64,000 nucleotides of DNA. Source: Chelonoidis abingdonii (lineage: Eukaryota > Chordata > Testudines > Testudinidae). Numbering within the stretch: the first letter of the stretch is position 1; each line of letters begins with the position of its first letter. The translations under genes were made by a program, and so were the position numbers. Positions 11,083-23,409 of this stretch are shown here, piece after piece. The stretch covers positions 15,896,025-15,960,024 of the forward strand of contig NC_133778.1 of assembly GCF_003597395.2 (NCBI RefSeq), in the 5' to 3' direction. A model generated the notes under the pieces. It was not told the DNA's origin, searched no databases, and worked only from the letters and a program-made list of their open reading frames with translations.

Positions 11083-12655
11083 TGTGATGGGTTGGATCAC
11101 AGAAACTCCCTGGGAGCTGCCACCTGATGTGCCAAGACTACTACTGCCCCTGCTTTCCCTGCCAGCTCAGGATCCCAGCACCCTGTCTCGCTGAGCTAGA
11201 CACTCCTGTCTGCTCCAACACAGACCCAGGGTTTGAATTACTTCCCCAAAAGCTGCAGGTTTACCTGAAAGCTGCTAATAGAAGTATTCTTGTATTTTAA
11301 CACTCAGATGCCCAACTCCCAATGAGGTCTAAACCCAAATAAATCCGTTTTATCCTGTATAACGCTTATGCAGGATAAACTCATAAATTGTTCGCCCTCT
11401 ATAACACTAATAGAGAGATATGCACAGTTGTTTGCCCCCCCAGGTATTAATACATACTCTGAGTTAATTAATAAGTAAAAGGTGATTTTATTAAATACAG
11501 AAAGTAGGATCTAAGTGGTTCCAAGTAGTAACAGACAGAACAAAGTCAGTCACCAAGCAAAATGAAATAAAATGTGCAAATCTATGTCTAATGAAACTAG
11601 ATACAGATAATCTCAACCTCAGAGATCTTCAGTAAGTTTTTTCCTCAGACTGGACCCCTTCCAGGCCTGGGCACAATTCTTTCCCCTGGTACAGCTCTTG
11701 GTCCAGCCCAGGTGGTAGGTAGGGGATTCTTCATGATGGCTCCTCTCTCCTCTTCCCTTAGTTCTGTTCCACTCCTTTATTTTATTATATATATTACCAT
11801 GATGTCTGGTTGATTGGCCAGTACCTGCCTGTCCATCTGGATCTAGATATAGCAGTGCCAAGTGACAGCAACATCAGGAAGAAGGAATATGAGAAGCTGG
11901 AGAAGTACCAGGGCCTGAAAGAGTAACTAGAGAGGTTGTGGAAAGTGAAGGCCAAAGTGGTCCCAGTGGTGGTAGGAGCTCTCTGGGCTGTGACTCCTAA
12001 GCTGGGTGAGTGGCTCCAACAGATCTCAGGAACAACATCAGAGCTCTCTGTCCAGAAGAGTGCAGTGCTAGGAACAGCTAAGATACTGCGTAGAACCCTC
12101 AAACTCCCAGGCCTCTGGTAGAGGACCCGAGGTTGAGGAAGACACACACCACCCATAGGGGTGAGAGGAGAATTTATTTTATTATATATATATATCTTTT
12201 GCATAAGGCAGGAATCCTTTGTCTCTTTCTGGGTCCCCACCCCCTCCTTCTCAATGGAAAGACACCAGGTTAAAGATGGATTCCAGTTCAGGTGACGTGA
12301 TCACATGTCACTGCAAGACTTCATTGCCCACTTGCCAGCACATGCGTATACAGGAAGACTTACAGGTAAAACAGAGCCATCTGCAGACAATGGTCCTGGT
12401 TACTGGGAGTCATCAAGATTCCAAACCACCATTAATGGCCCACACTTTGCATAATTACAATAGGCTCTCAGAATTCTATTTCATATTTCTAGTTTCAGAT
12501 ACAAGAGTGGTACATTTATACAAACAGGATGATCACACTCTGTAGATTATAAGCTTTGTAATGATACCTTACAAGAGACCTTTTGCATGAAGCATATTTC
12601 AGTTGCATTATATGCACTCAATTTTTTATAAAATCATATAGACTGCATTGTCACA
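11083..12655 (-). mobile_element. solo LTR (ERV-type) split by a LINE insertion
   Basis: The block starts TGTGATGGGTTGGATCACAG and ends GCATTGTCACA, with flanks GCAAC and GCAGC as a likely 5-bp duplication with one change. Without the LINE piece at 11795-12172 the LTR is about 1.2 kb. It is a common turtle LTR type. The strand is inferred from poly(A)-type words. Confidence 0.7.
11795..12172 (+). mobile_element. 3' end of an R4/Dong-type LINE nested in the LTR
   Basis: The 378-bp insert is flanked by identical 19-bp copies of TTTATTTTATTATATATAT (11776-11794 and 12173-12191). Its plus frame ends with KVVPVVVGALWAVTPKLGEW and a terminal RRTLKLPGLW plus stop, a C-terminal style seen in R4/Dong-like non-LTR proteins (clade call is inference). 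A short 3' UTR follows. It is 5'-truncated. Confidence 0.65.
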
Positions 12656-13899
12656 GCAGCAGTTTTTTGATATGATTGTGCTAAACTAGTGCCCTTGAAG
12701 AAGTGACAGTAAAATTGCTGGGCTGATCACAAAATACAGTACTGCTTCCTTCTTGGGTCAGCATGTTGCACTCCATCATCAAGAACAAAAAAACCAAATA
12801 GATGTCCCAATCCTTGGACTACTTCGCTGTTTAAAGTGAAGTGTGTGTTATAATATTTTCCAGGATCAGGGCCAGAGTTAAAAAAGCAAATTAGGGAACT
12901 GTTTAAAAGGAGAAATTTTACTGTTTTACTTTTAAAAAAAACAACCCAATACTATGACTAATATGGCTGAAATTTAGTTCCTTCTTGGCCTAAGGAAGAA
13001 GGAGATGGGGATTATTATATACTAGATTAATGACTTCTGTTTAATCTTTAATCCTTCTGGTTTCTTACTAATCTAATTAACCGAATTTAAGGAAATTCCT
13101 ACTATGAATTTAAAGGTTTATTCCTTTAGTGAACTGATGTCCTACCCTGTGTGCTAATGAATACAGGATTATAGCCCCATCTCCTGGAATAAAAACTAAT
13201 TTTTTCTTCTTTCACATAGTATTTTAACTTGGAACAAAGTACATCAGATCATAAAAGGAAACGGGAGGGAGCAGGAAAATTGAATAGAAGAATATTTGCA
13301 GAACACCTGTAAAGACGCCCAGATCTATGGTTTCATTTAAAGCCACAAGCTACACTGCATACAAATATACCGTTCACGCCTGTCTTATGTGAAATGAAAT
13401 CCTCTGCAGAGCTGCTGAATGTGCACAAAGAATAACGACTTCTCCATGCTGAGGTCACTGCTGCCCTGTGTTCTTCACTAACTTGCATGCAAAGCGGACT
13501 GCAAATGAAACACCTCTGTAGTTGCCACGAAAGCTTAACTAGTAGCTCTTATTGTTTGCAACACCTACCCTCTGCCTCTGGAACAAAGTCAAAAAATATC
13601 AGAGTCTTCCATACAGGCAGAATAGTAGTAACGTCACTTTTCCAACACCAGTTTTATTTACCATATGGCTGTAATTTTCTGCCTATAGAAGTACAAACAA
13701 ACTGTGGTAGATTTGCATTCTCTCAGATTAAAAACATGAAGGGAGAAGTGAGGTATCAGCTCCTCAGTAGAAAAAAACGTCAGAGACTCCCAGTCAACAT
13801 GAATGTTAGATATCAAACAAAAAGTGGGCACACCCTTATTTACGGCCTTGCAAATTGTCAATGGGCTTGGCCTGGCCCCTCTGGTGCTATGTGGACAGG
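12656..13899. other. intergenic stretch, nothing recognised
   Basis: About 1.2 kb of mixed-composition sequence. An open plus frame of 146 codons at 13487-13927 has no family resemblance and runs into the LTR at 13900, so I do not call it a gene. Confidence 0.5.
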
Positions 13900-14180
13900 C
13901 GATCTGCTACGTCACTCCTATCCTTGACTCTGGGAGCCAGTCTTACTCTACGCTGCTGTAAGAATCTACCCTCCCCCCCCCGGCTGTTCACGCACAGCCT
14001 CTGGCATGTAAACTGCTCCTTGGATTGTGCAACTGAATGACACTAGCCAATATCTCCAGTCCCAGACACAAGCTTAGGAATCTCAGTCTTGCAGTGTCCA
14101 ATTATGCTTATATGAGTTCAACAATTTAACAAAGAAATTGATAGGTACCAGGCTTGTTATCCCCAGCAGAGTCTCTGACA
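13900..14180 (-). mobile_element. LTR copy A (3' LTR of the gag element)
   Basis: The block from GATCTGCTACGTCACTCC to GGCTTGTTATCCCC and GTCTCTGACA is about 80 percent alike by eye to 15411-15704. On the minus strand it follows the gag remnant. The boundaries are approximate. Confidence 0.65.
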
Positions 14181-14269
14181 TGCTTCCTATCTGGTTCTCC
14201 AGAGGCTAACCTCACAGACCCAATACAATAGGTTTCAATTGCTTGGGGGGGTGTTTCTGTGTGAGGACA

Positions 14270-15199
14270 GCAGAACTAACATGAGCTGTTTGCCTGCTTC
14301 CTCCTAGCGCAGAGCATTTATTCCTCAGGTGATCGGTGGAATTACACTGGTAGCACCTTTTGAGCTCTTCTGCTTATGGGGATTTGGGATGAGGGTTAGA
14401 GGAATGTTTTTGGGTGAGAGAATCTGTAGGTTCCCAATCCCCTTCTCTCTTCCCAGGGGCAAAATGGGATCCTCCCTTCCCACCAGTTTTAAACCCCTCT
14501 TTCTGTGGCCTGCCCTCAATAGACACCTAATTCTGTTCAAAGGCATCAGCTAAAATGGCCATCTCATCCACAGCCTTTACATCTTTGTCCCATAGACACT
14601 GCTTTACATCAGCCTTACGTATGCTTAGGAAATGCTCTTGAGCCACAAGATCCAATATTCCCTCAAAACTTGCCACTTCTTTACCCCTCACCCATTTTCC
14701 CAACAGCTCTTTCATTTTGTTTACATACGCCTCATTACTCACACCAATATCTCTCTTAACACTCCGAAATTTAACTTTGTATGTTTCAGGGATAATCTGA
14801 AAACTTCGTAAAACAGTAATCTAAAGCATCTTCAACAGGCATTCCATTGAATACATTTTGAGCTTTCCCAGTTAATTTTGCAATCAGGGTAGGAACTCTT
14901 ATCAGAGATTTCATGTAATACAAACAGCCTTTCAAAGGTAGTCAGATATTCAGCAATATCATCGTCCTCACTGTATGCAGGACATAAGTGCTCCCACTTG
15001 TGGATTTATAGAGAGATGGGAGTCATTGGGGTCAAGGGTTCTGGTTCTGCTTCCCTAGCAAGTCCAGTTGGTGTTTTCGCTCTTTTTTTTTTCCTCTCCA
15101 GTTTTCAGTTGCAATAATTTCTGGTGCTCCCTTCTCCTTTTCTGCAATTTTCAGCCTAAAAATCTCCAACTGCGCAATCACTTCACTGCTTTCACTCAT
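14270..15199 (-). pseudogene. Gypsy-type gag remnant with SCAN-like capsid segment and zinc knuckle
   Basis: On the minus strand the gag begins MSESSEVIAQLEIFRLKIAE (ATG at 15199-15197), passes a capsid-like stretch EDDDIAEYLTTFERL, then a SCAN-like segment (14527-14742) with ILDLVAQEHFL and ADAFEQN. It ends with a CX2CX4HX4C zinc knuckle at 14314-14355. Stops and frame changes break it. SCAN domains of vertebrate zinc-finger proteins are thought to derive from the capsid of Gmr1-like Gypsy elements, and this piece fits that source. It has no pol between its LTRs. Confidence 0.75.
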
Positions 15200-15410
15200 T
15201 TTCCTGCTTTTCTGTTCCTACTTCCCTTTCCCGAAATAAGCAAACCGAAAATAACAAAACTGTGACCTCCTCCTGACTGTTCTTAGCCACTGCACTTAAG
15301 ACTCACTTAAAATAACAAATAGCAGCGCTTAAAGTGTGAACTTCACTTGGAATAACAAGCCGTACATACACCCTGCTTGCTGCGGCACTGACACGTTCAA
15401 TCTGGATCAG

Positions 15411-15704
15411 TGATCTGCTAGGTCACTCCAATCCTTGACTCTGGGAGACAGCCTTACCCTGCTCTGCTGAGAAACCCCCCACTCCTGGACTGCTCACACA
15501 CAGCCTCTGGCCTGTAAGCTGCTCCTTGGATTGTGCAACCAAATGGCACTAGCCAACACCTCCGGTCCCAGACACAACCCTAGGAACCTCTGTCTTGCAG
15601 CGTCCAGTTATGTCTGCTGGATGCTGCAAGCTTATATGAGTGTGTGAATTTAACAAAGAAACTGATACGTACCAGGCTTGTTATCCCAAGGGGAGTCTCT
15701 ATCA
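15411..15704 (-). mobile_element. LTR copy B (5' LTR of the gag element)
   Basis: The block starts TGATCTGCTAGGTCACTCC and ends GGGGAGTCTCTATCA. It mirrors LTR copy A and lies 5' of the gag on the minus strand. The sequence after it (CACGCTTCAAAGCAAACAC, then AACATTTATTAACTATG) looks like part of another, older turtle LTR. Confidence 0.65.
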
Positions 15705-15793
15705 CACGCTTCAAAGCAAACACACTGCTTCAGGTAGAATAAACAAACATTTATTAACTATGAAAGATAGATTTTAAGTGATTATAAGTCAAA

Positions 15794-15918
15794 TAGGGTG
15801 ACCAGACAGCAAGTGTGAAAAATCAGGATGGAGGTGGAGGGGTGATAGGATCCTATACAAGATGATGACACAAAAATCAGGTGTGTCCCTATAAAATCAG
15901 AACATCTTGTCACCCTAA
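15794..15918. mobile_element. short MITE with TAGGGTGACCAG ends
   Basis: A 125-bp piece begins TAGGGTGACCAGACAG and ends TTGTCACCCTAA, matching inverted ends of a common turtle hAT-like MITE. The internal AAAATCAGG words are imperfect repeats. Confidence 0.6.
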
Positions 15919-16229
15919 AGCATAACAAGTCGGATTTGGGCCAATGAAATAAAAGCAACACACATTCTAAGCTGATCTTAACACTTTCAGTGCCCTTACA
16001 AACTTAGATGCTTCTCACCTCACCCCACCCCAGCTTTCCCCATCCCAGTGTAGCCACAGTCCCACTAAACTCATGCTCTGGGAGTCTGCCAAAAGTATCC
16101 CACATGCCATCTTCCTTTATCCTTTGCACAATCAAGTCTAGTGGACAATCAAATTTTCCATGAACAAAAGGGCTGGAGTGGCCACATTTGGGGAGGAGAG
16201 CGCTAAAAAGTCTGGAATATGCATGGTTG

Positions 16230-16392
16230 GACTCAGTCACTTGGTGCAGTGTAGACACCACAGCCCCAGGTTCAACAATTCCTAACCTGGGCTAATGATT
16301 GTAGATGCTCAAGCCGTAGGTTAAACCCACGGACTGCTTACTCAAGTTCTACTAATCCTGGGTTTACATTGCACTGTAGACATATCCTTAGA
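16230..16392. repeat. MITE fragment with GTAGACATATCC end
   Basis: Ends resembling GTGTAGAC occur on both sides (GCAGTGTAGACACCACAG and ACTGTAGACATATCC). It is degraded and the boundaries are approximate. Confidence 0.35.
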
Positions 16393-16441
16393 CTCTACTG
16401 TTTTGTCGGACCACAACTGGGGATGGAGGTTGTTGTGTTGT

Positions 16442-16459
16442 GTACACACACACACACAC
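16442..16459. repeat. CA dinucleotide repeat
   Basis: A short run of CA pairs. Similar short CA tracts lie at about 23523-23541, 46481-46495, 48711-48725 and 60259-60280. Confidence 0.9.
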
Positions 16460-16598
16460 GCCCTTTGCTTCTTCAGCTCCCAGGTCTGACAGAAGAGGTT
16501 AGTGGCTCCACTTTTCACTTGGGAGCATCAAGCAATCTTTGTCTCTAGCATTCCTGGAGATGCCAGAACAGGCTGAGGTCCTGGCTCTTTGGTGGTTA

Positions 16599-16680
16599 TC
16601 ATAGAAACATAGGGCTGGAAAGGATCCCTCAGGGTTATCTAGCCCAGCCCACTGTGCTGAGGGAGGGTTCTGAAAATCTA
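16599..16680 (-). mobile_element. CR1 3' end fragment
   Basis: CATAGGGCTGGAAAGGATCC then AGCCCAGCCC is the reverse complement of a CR1 3' terminus. Confidence 0.6.
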
Positions 16681-18953
16681 TATGGTCTTTCCTGGGGAGA
16701 ACAGGGAATGTTTCCCCAAGGTCCCCGACCAAAGCGTTCATGTACCTATGATCCCCCCGTGATCTTCAATTCTGTGTTTCTACTACAAACTAGTTCATTA
16801 TCCAGTTTTGCTACTGTGGCATGACTGCTGTGCTGCCACTCTCAGAGGCTGAGGTAGAAGTGATTGCGTACAATCTGTGAAGCACTTTGAGATATTTCTG
16901 GATAAAAGGGAACCATTAAATGCCCACTATTAAGCTTTTCTATTTCAGCAGCCAGTTATTCTCTGCAGTTATAATGTGCCAGGCTAATAAGTATCTAAAT
17001 GCCCTAAGTAACCAGCTGAGAATAGAGCCCTCCAAAAGATAAATGTAGCCACTCCACAGTGTATAATCTCACCAGGGTACCTGGTAGAGGACTACATTAG
17101 AGTCCATACACAAAAAGGTAACAAGCTTTTGGAATAAGAAGGATCTCCTTAGTAAAGCACAAAAATAAAAGGGTTTTGATGGACTTTGAAACAAAATTTT
17201 AATAGAAAAATACAAACAAAAAACCCAAAACTGTTCAAGTCACTTAAAACCTCCAGCCATTCTGTCAATTAACTCTAGCCCTTCGTTCATATGGAGGTCA
17301 GACAGACTTCTAAGCAAATTGAATGTTCTCCTCTAAAACAGACACCTTCAGATGCAACAACTTTTCAAAACAAATGGAAGCAATGCGCATGAGAAAATGT
17401 CAATAAAAAAAATACTTCACATATGTCCATAAAAGGAAAAAATGAACCAGAACCACTGGACACTTGCTGGCCAGAGTAGCACTGATTCTTTCCAACTGCA
17501 GTGCCAGTATCTCAGGCATCTTTAAACTGTTGGGGCAAAGCTCTTAGTTACATCATTTGTTTGGGACCAAGGAGAAGGAAGCATGTCTCTAGTCAGTGTT
17601 ACTGGCTTTGGAAGAGATTAAAGGGATCCCTATAGTTAGTCCTCTAAGGTCAGATTATTGAAAAGTAAATCTCTTCACCCGGTTAAATAGATGAAGGTTG
17701 TTCAGACACAGGGCATTCCTAATAGGTAGCTGTATTGAGGGTTTTCCCTCAAGAGCCCAATCTGAAATGAAGAGGGTGTTAAGGAGCTCGGACCTGGATG
17801 GTCTGTATCCTGCACATGGACCAGATTTCAGCCCCCCTGTTGGAAGAGAGGCCGTCATAAACAAAGTCCTGCATGACGTGACGAGTCATCAATTAGGAGA
17901 TGTGATGTGGAGAAATCGGTCCTTAAACAGGAGCCTGGAAGTGTGTGTTATTTCCTCTTAGAAATCACCCAGGGCATCAGGCCTGAGGTCCTATGTCAAG
18001 GAGTTCTGGAAAATACCAACCACATCAGTCAGAGCAGCCCCGAGGCCTCAAACCCAGGCAAGGGATTATTCCATGCATTTGCTCACCAAGTCTTTGAAGA
18101 TGACAGCTCCCTCCACAGGAGTAACGGTCTTAAAGCAGGATGGGAAACGGATGCATCACCCTGCACAGCACATGCACTAAAAGCAAAACTCCCAAGTGGG
18201 CGGGTAAGGTATGTGCATTCACTTCAAAGTAGGAGAGATCTGTTGACTCCATCAGGGTACGGTGTTTTAAAAGACCCCCTTCTATGCTATGTAAAAATGC
18301 AAATATGGAGACAATAGCTCTAGTGAGTGCGCTCTGGTGCCCCAAATCTAAGCATGTTTCAATCATTCCCACCCACACGTTTTACTAAGGTGAGCTGCTA
18401 TTTTACTTTCGATACAAAGACTGAGCTGCTATGAAGGACTATTATTCACTGGTTCCTTCCTACATCATCTACCCTTTTCCCATCCCACCTGCAATACTAC
18501 AGCTACCATAGGCTCCCTTGTGGTGGTGAGACCCTCTCAATCCACCGAGTCCATCTCCTGGCAAGGGCAAGACAGTCTCCAGAGAGGATTCAAAGTACTT
18601 AGACTGATCCAGTCTTGCATAATACTAGCCATGATACCAAGAGATGACTTTCGCCAACTCAGAGAGTGTCATGACAGCATACAATGCTCACTCTCCTGAG
18701 GTGGATTCTGCCTACTGAGAGCATCACCTGCTCAAAATCAGGGAAGTCTAGTTCGTTCTTAAACCTGGTGTCCAATATGGGAGTGCTTGAGGGAGTGCTC
18801 ACATGCGAAAGGGCCACATACAACCTTGCTCTAATTTAGATGTTAAACTACTGTGCTCACTCAAAATTAAAAAAACTCATTGAGCAAGCAGCCTGCTGTC
18901 ATTATTTTCCTCCCTTTTCACCAAGAGGGACCATGAAAACTTTTTACTTCTTA

Positions 18954-19160
18954 AGGTATGTCAACACTGCAGCTGGGAGGTGTGATTACAGCACGTGTAG
19001 ACAGACCCCAGCTAGTTTTGATCTAGCATTGGATCAAATCGAGTTCAAGAGCAGGGAAGCCTGGATAACATGTGTGGCAGTCACTCAAGTAGGTACCTGG
19101 GGTCCTGGGCGAGCCCCCATGTTGCCTTTACACCTCCCAACTGCAGTGCAGACATACCCT
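18954..19160. mobile_element. inverted-repeat MITE
   Basis: The left end AAGGTATGTCAACACTGCAG and right end CTGCAGTGCAGACATACCCT are inverted repeats of about 22 bp. TTA precedes the left end. It is a relative of the 44896-45198 element. Confidence 0.6.
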
Positions 19161-19329
19161 GAGATTAGGGACTAACAATTATTGGCTGGGAGGAGTGGGG
19201 AAAAAAGATTTTCAGCCATCTTGCCTAAATTATGCCAGTGCCTCTGTAGTCGTGCAAGGTTTATTAGCTACAATTTGATGAGATTCTTGTCAAACGCATG
19301 TAAAGAATGTAAAGAGTAGTAAGGATATT

Positions 19330-19345
19330 TTAATTACTTTATTGG
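19330..19345 (-). terminator. possible distal poly(A) signal
   Basis: The minus strand has CCCAATAAAGTAATT here, and a second AATAAA lies at about 19259-19264. Either could end a long PIKFYVE 3' UTR. There is no independent support. Confidence 0.2.
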
Positions 19346-21869
19346 GACTGCTATCTACGTACAGTTCAGTTTTCCAAGTAGTCAAGGCAGTTACTCTTAA
19401 ATAGTTTAACATGTCAGAATCATATAAAACACAGCTGGAACCAAGGTACAATAGAACTATATACATATTATGGTACATTGAGTGCTTTTGCATGTGGCTC
19501 ATCTCATCTCTGGTAACTAAGGGTCTCATTCTGCTATGCTTTTACACACACTGAGGAGCCTCTTACTATGCACGCAGCTCTTTTGTCTCATAGAGGGCTA
19601 CTTATATAGCAAGATGACACTCCGTGTGAATACGGGTGGCAGAATCCAGCCCCAAGCAAATAAAAAGTTGTGCTATACAGATACTGTAACACAAAAATGA
19701 GTTGTCACTTCTTGAATTAGACAAGATTAATACATTTACCTGAACTCCTAGATTTATACAACAGTTACTGCAGCATCTGAGAAAGTGCTGCTTCACGACT
19801 GCAATTGTGGTTGATTTACTCTATGTACATACACCCGTGTTACAAAAATTAAGAGAAAACATTGCACTAACCAGAGCCATAACACTGCGAATTATAGTCC
19901 CCTATATTAATACTTCAGGGATCTTGATCTAGCTCTGCTATAGTCAGACATCAACATCTCACCAGCTGCATTTTAGCCCTGACAGGAGTTTTCAGATGTG
20001 AAACACTGTCTTTTGTGCACAAAAATACTGCTTGTTGCTTTCTTTTCTCGGTTTTGTAGCAGGTGAAATGCTAGGATAGTTCTTATCCTAATGGAGAACA
20101 CCTGTAAGGAGCTGCCAATTCCCTGACTGTTGCTGACCCTTCCTGTTGCACAATATACAGCTATGTGCTGCAGCGCCTTTCTGTAGGTGTTGCCTCTTGA
20201 ACTTCGCCCCAGTTGAATACGATCAAGTACGTCAAATCTGCAAAACCTTCAAGATCACAGTGAATATCGGTGCCCCTTTACTTTCCAAAGGCTAGCACTG
20301 TTTGTTATCAGCCTGTCAGACCAAGACAAGTAATTCACTGCCTGAGTGCTACCACCAATGTCACAGGAGAGACCCTGAGCTGATGGCAATTGGCATAACT
20401 CCACTGATCTCAGAAGAACTATGCCAGTTTGTACCTGCAGAGGATCTGGCCCTGAATTCAAGGGACATTTTCAGGTTTCAAGTAGTACCACTGCAAATCA
20501 GCTGGCCAAAGTACACACTCAAATAGGCAGTTCTACATCTGTCTCTTTTCATGCAGTGCTGAAGGTCTCAGTCTGTGGATCCCAATGATGGGGAGCACTG
20601 ACTCTGTTACATCAGAACCATGGTTAGAGTTACTAATAACCATCAGCTTAAGTAGCACCATAGGGAAAAACCATACATCACTCTACAGAGTAACTATTCT
20701 TTGTATTAAAATGAGGATGCTGTGGAGTGTAATGACTACAGCAGAGAGCAGAAACCTGAATGTTACCCATGTTCAGATTTGGTCTGTTACTCCTACCACA
20801 TAACTGAGAAAATCCACTTGACAGTGAGTCAATTGAGCTGTCAGTGTGGATTAGAGAAGAGTGTATAAATTAGTTTTTCTGGGTAAGCTGGAGAAGAGTG
20901 ACATAAAAGGTGAAAACTTGTAATATAGACCTGGGGCAGCCTTGTAAGTCAGTGTTATGGGCCCTCTCTTTTGGGGAAGATGTATAGTGATGCTTCCTCC
21001 TAGAGCTAGAAAAACCTACCTACAATAGGGATGAAAACATGGTTGAGTTGCATTCTTAGTTAAAAGCAGTAATTCCATGATACCGGGTAAGTCACTTGAC
21101 CTTGTACAAAGCCAATTTAATGCTCAAACTGGGCAAAAAGCACAACCCCAGTGAAAGCCAGATATATCCAGGTACGCATGATTCTGATGTAAGTTGGAAC
21201 ATTAGAGGTAAGAAATTGCATAAATAATGCAACAGCTGCACTCAGGCATCAGTGCTTGACTCACTGGATTTATGGGATTCTGCTGCAGGGAGACATGCAG
21301 CAGTGCCACCTTCAGCCATCCTTGGAGTGCACTACAACAGCAAACTAGTTCTGATGACGAGCGGAGCCAGAAACAGGAACAATCACGCTGCACAAAGGGA
21401 ATGGGACTTCTCCAGCTTAAACCCGTTAGACTTCTCTCCTTCCTCTTTCTACAGTAGGGTCAACCAAATGTAAGAATCAAATGGAGTTTTTTGCTTGACA
21501 GGACATGAACACTACAGCAGCGTCACTTCACAGCAGCTCAGCACTAAGCTGCATTTTTATACAAACAACCTGGATCAGGTCACCACTGCTGAGAGTTTTT
21601 TTTTTTTAATTGCCCTATCCACTCTCTCTAACACCCTTGCTTGGGTATATGAATTACCATTACTCTAGAAGGAGAAATGTTGGGTAGAGGGAAATGCATA
21701 GTTAAGACTCAGTTACTGCAGTGAAGCTAGTATTAGTGACAGCCCATCATAGCAGATAATGGCCCTGAATACTTGTGCCGTCTCAGACACCACGTTTAAT
21801 TTTAGCTGTTGCCTATGTCCTACAAGGTAAGTTCCAAGGACAATGGAACTTGCCTCTAACATACATACA

Positions 21870-23293
21870 AATACCCTCATTTTTACTGGCCTTTATTGTA
21901 TTGAAGCTAAAAATAAGTAAACTCTTGGCACGTCTACAAAAAAACAAGTAAAATGAATAAAAATGAAAAGAAGTGCTTATTGTCAAGTTGTGGCGATCCA
22001 CAGATCCCCGCACATCATACAAAAAAGACATACTAATTCCGTTTCCACACAGAGCACCAACAAAAATGAACACTCATTTCAATGTTGCAGAAGCAAATAT
22101 TGTTTAGAAGAGTTTTCAATCTAGTTTATATGTATGAAATGTCACTGAGATCTGGATGTGGACTCTTAAAAATATTGCGCTGACAAGACTTTTTACTTTG
22201 AAGGAATGTGGCAGTCAAAGTTCTGTGGGAATGAAATGATTGGAATTTATCTTCAAAGGATGTTAGTATCATTAAAAAAGAAGCTACCATTAAGGCAGCA
22301 TGATTCATAATGCAAGACAAGACACTGCTTCTTGCACAGAAGTCCTTCTTGAAAGGAATAGGAGGGATCTGCAGTTTAATTAGTTTGCTTCTGGGGCTTT
22401 GGGAATGTCTGGTTTACATTCCTATTGTTTTCAGTTTTTGCAGTGTTCCACTGCTCCATTTCTGTGTGAAGCTGCTGAAAACTAAGTATGACAGGCAGGG
22501 CAAATTGCACTTTACTGCAATGAACTTAGCTCCATAAAAGTTCAGTACAAATAAAAGGACAGTGTAATGGTCATAGCCGGCTAAAACACACACAAATATT
22601 GTTTATAGAAGCCTGCAAGAACGGAACTTGTACAGTGCATAACAGGACAAGTTATTCACTCTGATTCTTACAAGGTCTGCTTCAGACCACTGCAGCAATA
22701 ATGAACATTGTAGATATGAATTAAGTTAGATTTTCCATGACCAGGGTGCTTATTTCAAAGCTTTCTACGTCCTTTGCACTATCACACTAGACGCTGATGC
22801 AAATCACACACACCCGCTCTATGGATTCACACTCACATTAGCCACTGTACAGGTTGTGTAATACTTGCAGAGCTCACCTATTTCTCTGCAAAGCGATCCA
22901 TCATAAACTGGTCAGCACCACGTTTCAATGCTCTGATATGTGGGACAGCGTACAAAAAATCTGTATTGGATTCTGTCCTCTTTCCTGTGGCTGAGCTAAT
23001 AAATCACCCCATTCTCAATCTTCTTGAGCAATATGTTCCAACTCTGATCCCTACAATAGCTTGCATCTGCCAGCCTTATCTGTAATCCTCTCATGTCAGA
23101 AACTGAAGTGCAGGTAAGAGGCAGATTTTACACTTCAGATGCACGTGGCCTGTGCAGATGCAGGTGTGCAATCCTTTTGCATACTGCGGGAAGCTGGAAT
23201 GGCAACGTAAAGTCCAGGGTGTTTGTGTCCTCTTCTATCAGGAAATGTTTTCTTTCACTGTGCTTCTCCGCTCACCACAACATGCGCTTTAGC
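21870..23293 (-). other. PIKFYVE: predicted PIKFYVE 3' UTR
   Basis: The sequence between the stop codon and the first good poly(A) signal is about 1.4 kb with no family-matching ORF. The length is inference. Two further AATAAA words on the minus strand, at about 19335 and 19260, could give a longer isoform of about 4 kb. A MIR-like piece lies just upstream in the last intron (23575-23710). Confidence 0.55.
21892..21897 (-). terminator. PIKFYVE: poly(A) signal AATAAA, PIKFYVE
   Basis: The minus strand reads ACAATAAAGGCC. About 20-45 nt downstream lies a GT-rich stretch (GTATTTGTATGTATG), the expected downstream element. It is the first canonical hexamer after the stop. Confidence 0.55.
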
Positions 23294-23409
23294 TCAGCAA
23301 TTCAGACCCAGCCCTGTCCAATGATCCGGCACCATCAGGAAATACTTGTCCATTGCTTCACAAAACCTGGTCCGGTACAGTTCTGGAGAGACCACAGTTG
23401 GCATTTTAC
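23294..23409 (-). CDS. PIKFYVE: PIKFYVE window exon 25, terminal coding exon with stop
   Basis: The coding part is 116 nt and encodes [20 protein letters not shown] and [17 protein letters not shown], then TGA at 23296-23294. The C-terminal residues match the family exactly. Acceptor CACTAG. Confidence 0.97.

Larger units (their letters stand above)
15919..21869. other. intergenic region downstream of PIKFYVE
   Basis: About 6 kb with no recognisable gene. It holds a CA repeat, a CR1 3' fragment and a MITE listed separately. The longest open frame (136 codons at 17907-18317) has no domain or family feature. Part of the 19.2-21.9 kb segment could be long-isoform 3' UTR. Confidence 0.5.

Noticed and set aside
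11936..12121. A 61-codon plus frame ending in KLPGLW
   Set aside because: It is the C-terminal tail of a LINE protein nested in an LTR with target duplication, not an independent gene.
17907..18317. A 136-codon plus frame in the intergenic region
   Set aside because: No domain, signal peptide, splice context or family likeness; frames of this length are expected by chance in 64 kb.
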